The position numbers and the translations under genes were made by a program. The notes under the pieces are model-generated. The model was not told the DNA's origin. It did no database searches and worked only from the letters and a program-made list of their open reading frames with translations. A stretch of 64,000 nucleotides of DNA from Tachypleus tridentatus (Eukaryota; Arthropoda; Merostomata; Xiphosura; Limulidae): contig NC_134837.1 in NCBI RefSeq assembly GCF_004210375.1, forward strand, positions 158,823,310-158,887,309, in the 5' to 3' direction. This document shows positions 61,478 through 64,000 of the stretch, piece after piece. Every line of letters begins with the position of its first letter. The first letter of the stretch is position 1.

Positions 61478-61760
61478 TCGTTTGTTTTGAATTTCGCGCA
61501 AAGCTACTCAAGGACTATCTGCGCTAGCCGTCCCTAATTTAACAGTGTGAGACTAGAGGGAAGGCAGCTAGTCATCACCACCCACCACCAATTTTTGGGC
61601 TATTCTTTTACCAACGAATAGTGGGATTGACTGTAACGTCACTTTGTAACGCCCCCACGGCTGAAAGAGTGACGATGTTTGCTGCGACACGGATTCGAAC
61701 GTTGTGCGACCCTCAGATTACGAGTCAAACGCCTTAACCCACCTGGCCATACCGGGCCTT
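61478..61760 (-). repeat. SINE family A copy, reverse orientation
   Basis: A near full-length copy from 'tttgttttgaatttcgcgca' to 'ggccataccgggcc', moderately diverged. Approximate duplications (ttttacggtt left, ttttatgatt right) flank it. Confidence 0.88.
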
Positions 61761-63850
61761 TTATGATTATACATCATTTTACTTATTAGTCACTCACGGG
61801 GAAACAAGACATATTTGAAACATAGAATCAATTTCCCGAGGCATGTGTTTTGTTCTTTACCAGAAGTACATGACATGTTAGTGTTTTTATCGAGCTGAGT
61901 GTATCAATTTGATACTTTAGTTCAGCTCATCAGGGTCTCATTTTGGTAAACCCTGCATACCTTTTGATTTTAAATTACTTAATCTTGTCTCCAATTGAGT
62001 GTACTTTGACCCACAATTTAGGTTCATCTGGTCTGAGTGTCACTACATCATTGGATATTGAAAGAAGGCTCGAGCTCGAATACAGATGAGGCTTTGTAAT
62101 AAAACAAAATGCACCGTCAGTAGAACTCTTATAATTTTTCTTTGAGTCATTCATGTTCTCGAAAGAGATAGTGTCATGTATAAACATAAAAGTGTATCCA
62201 CACAAACTAAACAAAATGAGCTCCACAAATGTTTACATTGTTGTCTCCTGAGTGACCAGAACAAAATTTCCAGTCAGTTAGATGTGTTCGTTGGCAGCTT
62301 CATTGCCTTGTTGTCACAAACTTGTCCTCACATGTAATACATGCCAACATACGTGCAAGTTTTTTCAGTCTGTGTCTATCAGTTAAAGTATTCACATTCA
62401 TTTGTCTTTTGTATATTTTTTGACTTGAAACCTTTTCATTATTGTAATTTACAAAAAGGTAGTGATTTAAAGAAAATAAGTAGTCACTACTTATTAGAAT
62501 GATATATTTCCATTCTTGCATTTTTTTAATTTGAAAGTTACTGTTTCATAGTTTCTTATGACATAAAAAGGGTTCTGTAACAGTGAAATAAATGCAGTTA
62601 GAGTTGATATCCCAAGGAGGTCAAAAGAACAAGAGTTCTTGCCTCATTTGTGGCTTTCCTAGTTACTGGTTTTGAGAATGTCCACATTCTTTCACCTGGC
62701 ATGAGTACAGGTGCAGGAAAATCAACAAGAAGCTATTCCTGCAATTCCTACAACTGGTTTAAACAAATTGTGCCTGAGTTTATTTGGTTATGAGCTTGGA
62801 TAGGTGCAGCAGTCAGGTTATACCAAAACTCATGGCAGCTGGTTTGAAAGAATAGATATCATCGAATATGCGTATGTGATGATAATGAGATGAATACTGA
62901 ACCTGTCAAAATCTTACTCAACTTTGTCATGTGTAAAACATTTAAAGACATAATTTAGACAGTTAAGTCAACTATATTCTGATAAATGGTAACAAGCTAT
63001 ATGTATTTGGCAGGCTTATCTCCAAATTTGTCTTGTCAGTGTCAGATGTATTTCTATATAATTTACATTCAGCTTTGTACACAGTGAACTATTATACATC
63101 AAATGTCAACTAGGTCAGCCCTGAAAACAACATACTGCACACGTGCTGTCATTATGATCTGCTAAATATACAAATGGTGTTCATTAGCGCAAATATGGAA
63201 ACAATTTAGTGTATTTTAGCTGTTTGGTGTGGTAATAGAACTGTCACTTAAAAGACTCTCTTTTTCTGTCTGGAATACAGAATGGACTAACTCAAGCAAT
63301 ATTCTGTCTGTGAATAGGTGCTGTAAACGTGTTACTCTGTAACTACTGATATTCAGCAATTCCATTACAAGATATTATGATTAACAGAAGTATATTTTAT
63401 ACAAATAAGGTAACTAGCTGATGTCTTAATTTCTGTAGCATGCCTAAGAACGAACGTGCAATTTTTAGCACATTTGAAGTCTGTAGCTGATGACTGTGAT
63501 AACTATTTGAACTAAATATAGAGATATAAACCCAGTGAATTGCTCAGGACGTTTGCTGATAAGTCCGGAAACCAGAAAGTCAAATGAGTTAGGTAATTCA
63601 GCTCAGAAGTATGTGATTGTATTTCTGAATAGATATGAGTAAAACTATTGTTTTGAGAAACAAAATCATCAATATTTTGAAATTAAAGTATCCACAGATT
63701 TCTGTGCTTTTTAAACCAATGTTAAAAATAGATAATTTTTTTCAAGATAAAGAAGAAAATCATTAAATTTCTAATCCCTTACAATATCTAACATTATGTT
63801 TATTCGCGATGGGAATGATATTATGTGGAATAAAACAAAAGTAAGTATAT
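61761..63850. other. No recognisable gene
   Basis: A minus-strand frame at 61975-62226 has a protein-like end (RPDEPKLWVKVHSIGDKIK) but no family could be fixed. Otherwise nothing seen. Confidence 0.35.
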
Positions 63851-64000
63851 CTTGATGACGAGAAACCCACTTGAAATAAAAATGTATGGATTTTGTATGT
63901 ATACAAAAGTATGTATAAAAAGAGTATATGAAACTTAGTTCCAGTAATCTCGGGGTTTCGACCTGGGATTCCTTGCTTAGACTCAAAGTCATGAAGACGT
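63851..64000 (+). repeat. Possible third PLE-type short element, cut by the window end
   Basis: The segment cttgatgacgagaaacccac followed by ttg resembles the starts of the elements at 20961 and 42912 (tcagtgatgtcgagaaaccc). The body that follows differs, and 'ggggtttcgacctggga' near 63951 recalls the gtcgaaac motif in inverse. The element or its end may lie outside the window. Confidence 0.35.

Noticed and set aside
61975-62226. Minus-strand frame ending RPDEPKLWVKVHSIGDKIK, faintly similar to the start of a T-box domain (ELWxKFHxxGTEM)
   Set aside because: The conserved Phe and the TEMI...GRRMFP continuation are missing, no convincing donor follows, and the resemblance is short enough to be chance.
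1-64000. CRISPR arrays, operons or bacterial signals
   Set aside because: The window is plainly eukaryotic (introns, SINEs, LINEs), and no regularly spaced repeat array exists.

Overview
The window is eukaryotic, AT-rich, gene-poor DNA, most likely from a chelicerate and probably a horseshoe crab (Xiphosura). That placement rests on abundant tRNA-derived SINE copies that I recognise as typical of Limulus/Tachypleus sequence, and on arthropod-type splice sites and gene families. It is inference, because no search could be run.

Three host genes can be supported. (1) Plus strand, 2295-5893: a two-exon gene for an unrecognised 345-residue membrane protein with an N-terminal signal-anchor, a glycosylated middle with a furin-like RKKR site, a second membrane segment and a Ser/Thr-rich tail. 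(2) Plus strand, 18642-19382: a one-exon coding region for a NUDT8-like mitochondrial CoA diphosphatase of the Nudix family. (3) Minus strand, 51120 down to 34296: the last four coding exons of a GLIS2-type Kruppel/GLI-similar zinc-finger transcription factor. All splice phases agree and five zinc fingers are readable; the 5' exons were not found.

The rest is mainly mobile DNA. Region 0-9 kb holds LINE and SINE fragments, a decayed Tc1 element inside intron 1 of gene 1, and an inverted repeat whose two arms each took an independent SINE. Region 10-17 kb has a CR1-like LINE end, a broken member of a repeated arthropod gene family, an internally deleted Tc1/mariner copy and a young SINE. Region 20-27 kb has a 150-bp fold-back element with target-site duplications, a short terminal-inverted-repeat element, a Penelope-like element (PLE) with reverse transcriptase and GIY-YIG remains, and a reverse-strand I/jockey-type LINE with RNase H. 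Region 34-51 kb is the GLIS2 gene, whose 9-kb and 6-kb introns hold two decayed CR1-like LINEs, one of them interrupted by a second short PLE-type insertion, plus SINEs and a tandem duplication of about 380 bp. Region 52-64 kb holds a TTAA-flanked piggyBac-type MITE, a large inverted duplication of a GIY-YIG-bearing repeat, an AT-rich 43-bp tandem repeat and nested SINEs.

The most interesting non-genic signal is the family of very short elements (20961-21110, 42912-43045, perhaps 63852 onward). They carry PLE-like terminal sequence, are flanked by perfect 13-14 bp duplications, and contain a hammerhead-ribozyme-like core. The most interesting genic signal is the altered zinc ligand spacing in fingers 3 and 5 of the GLIS2-like protein.
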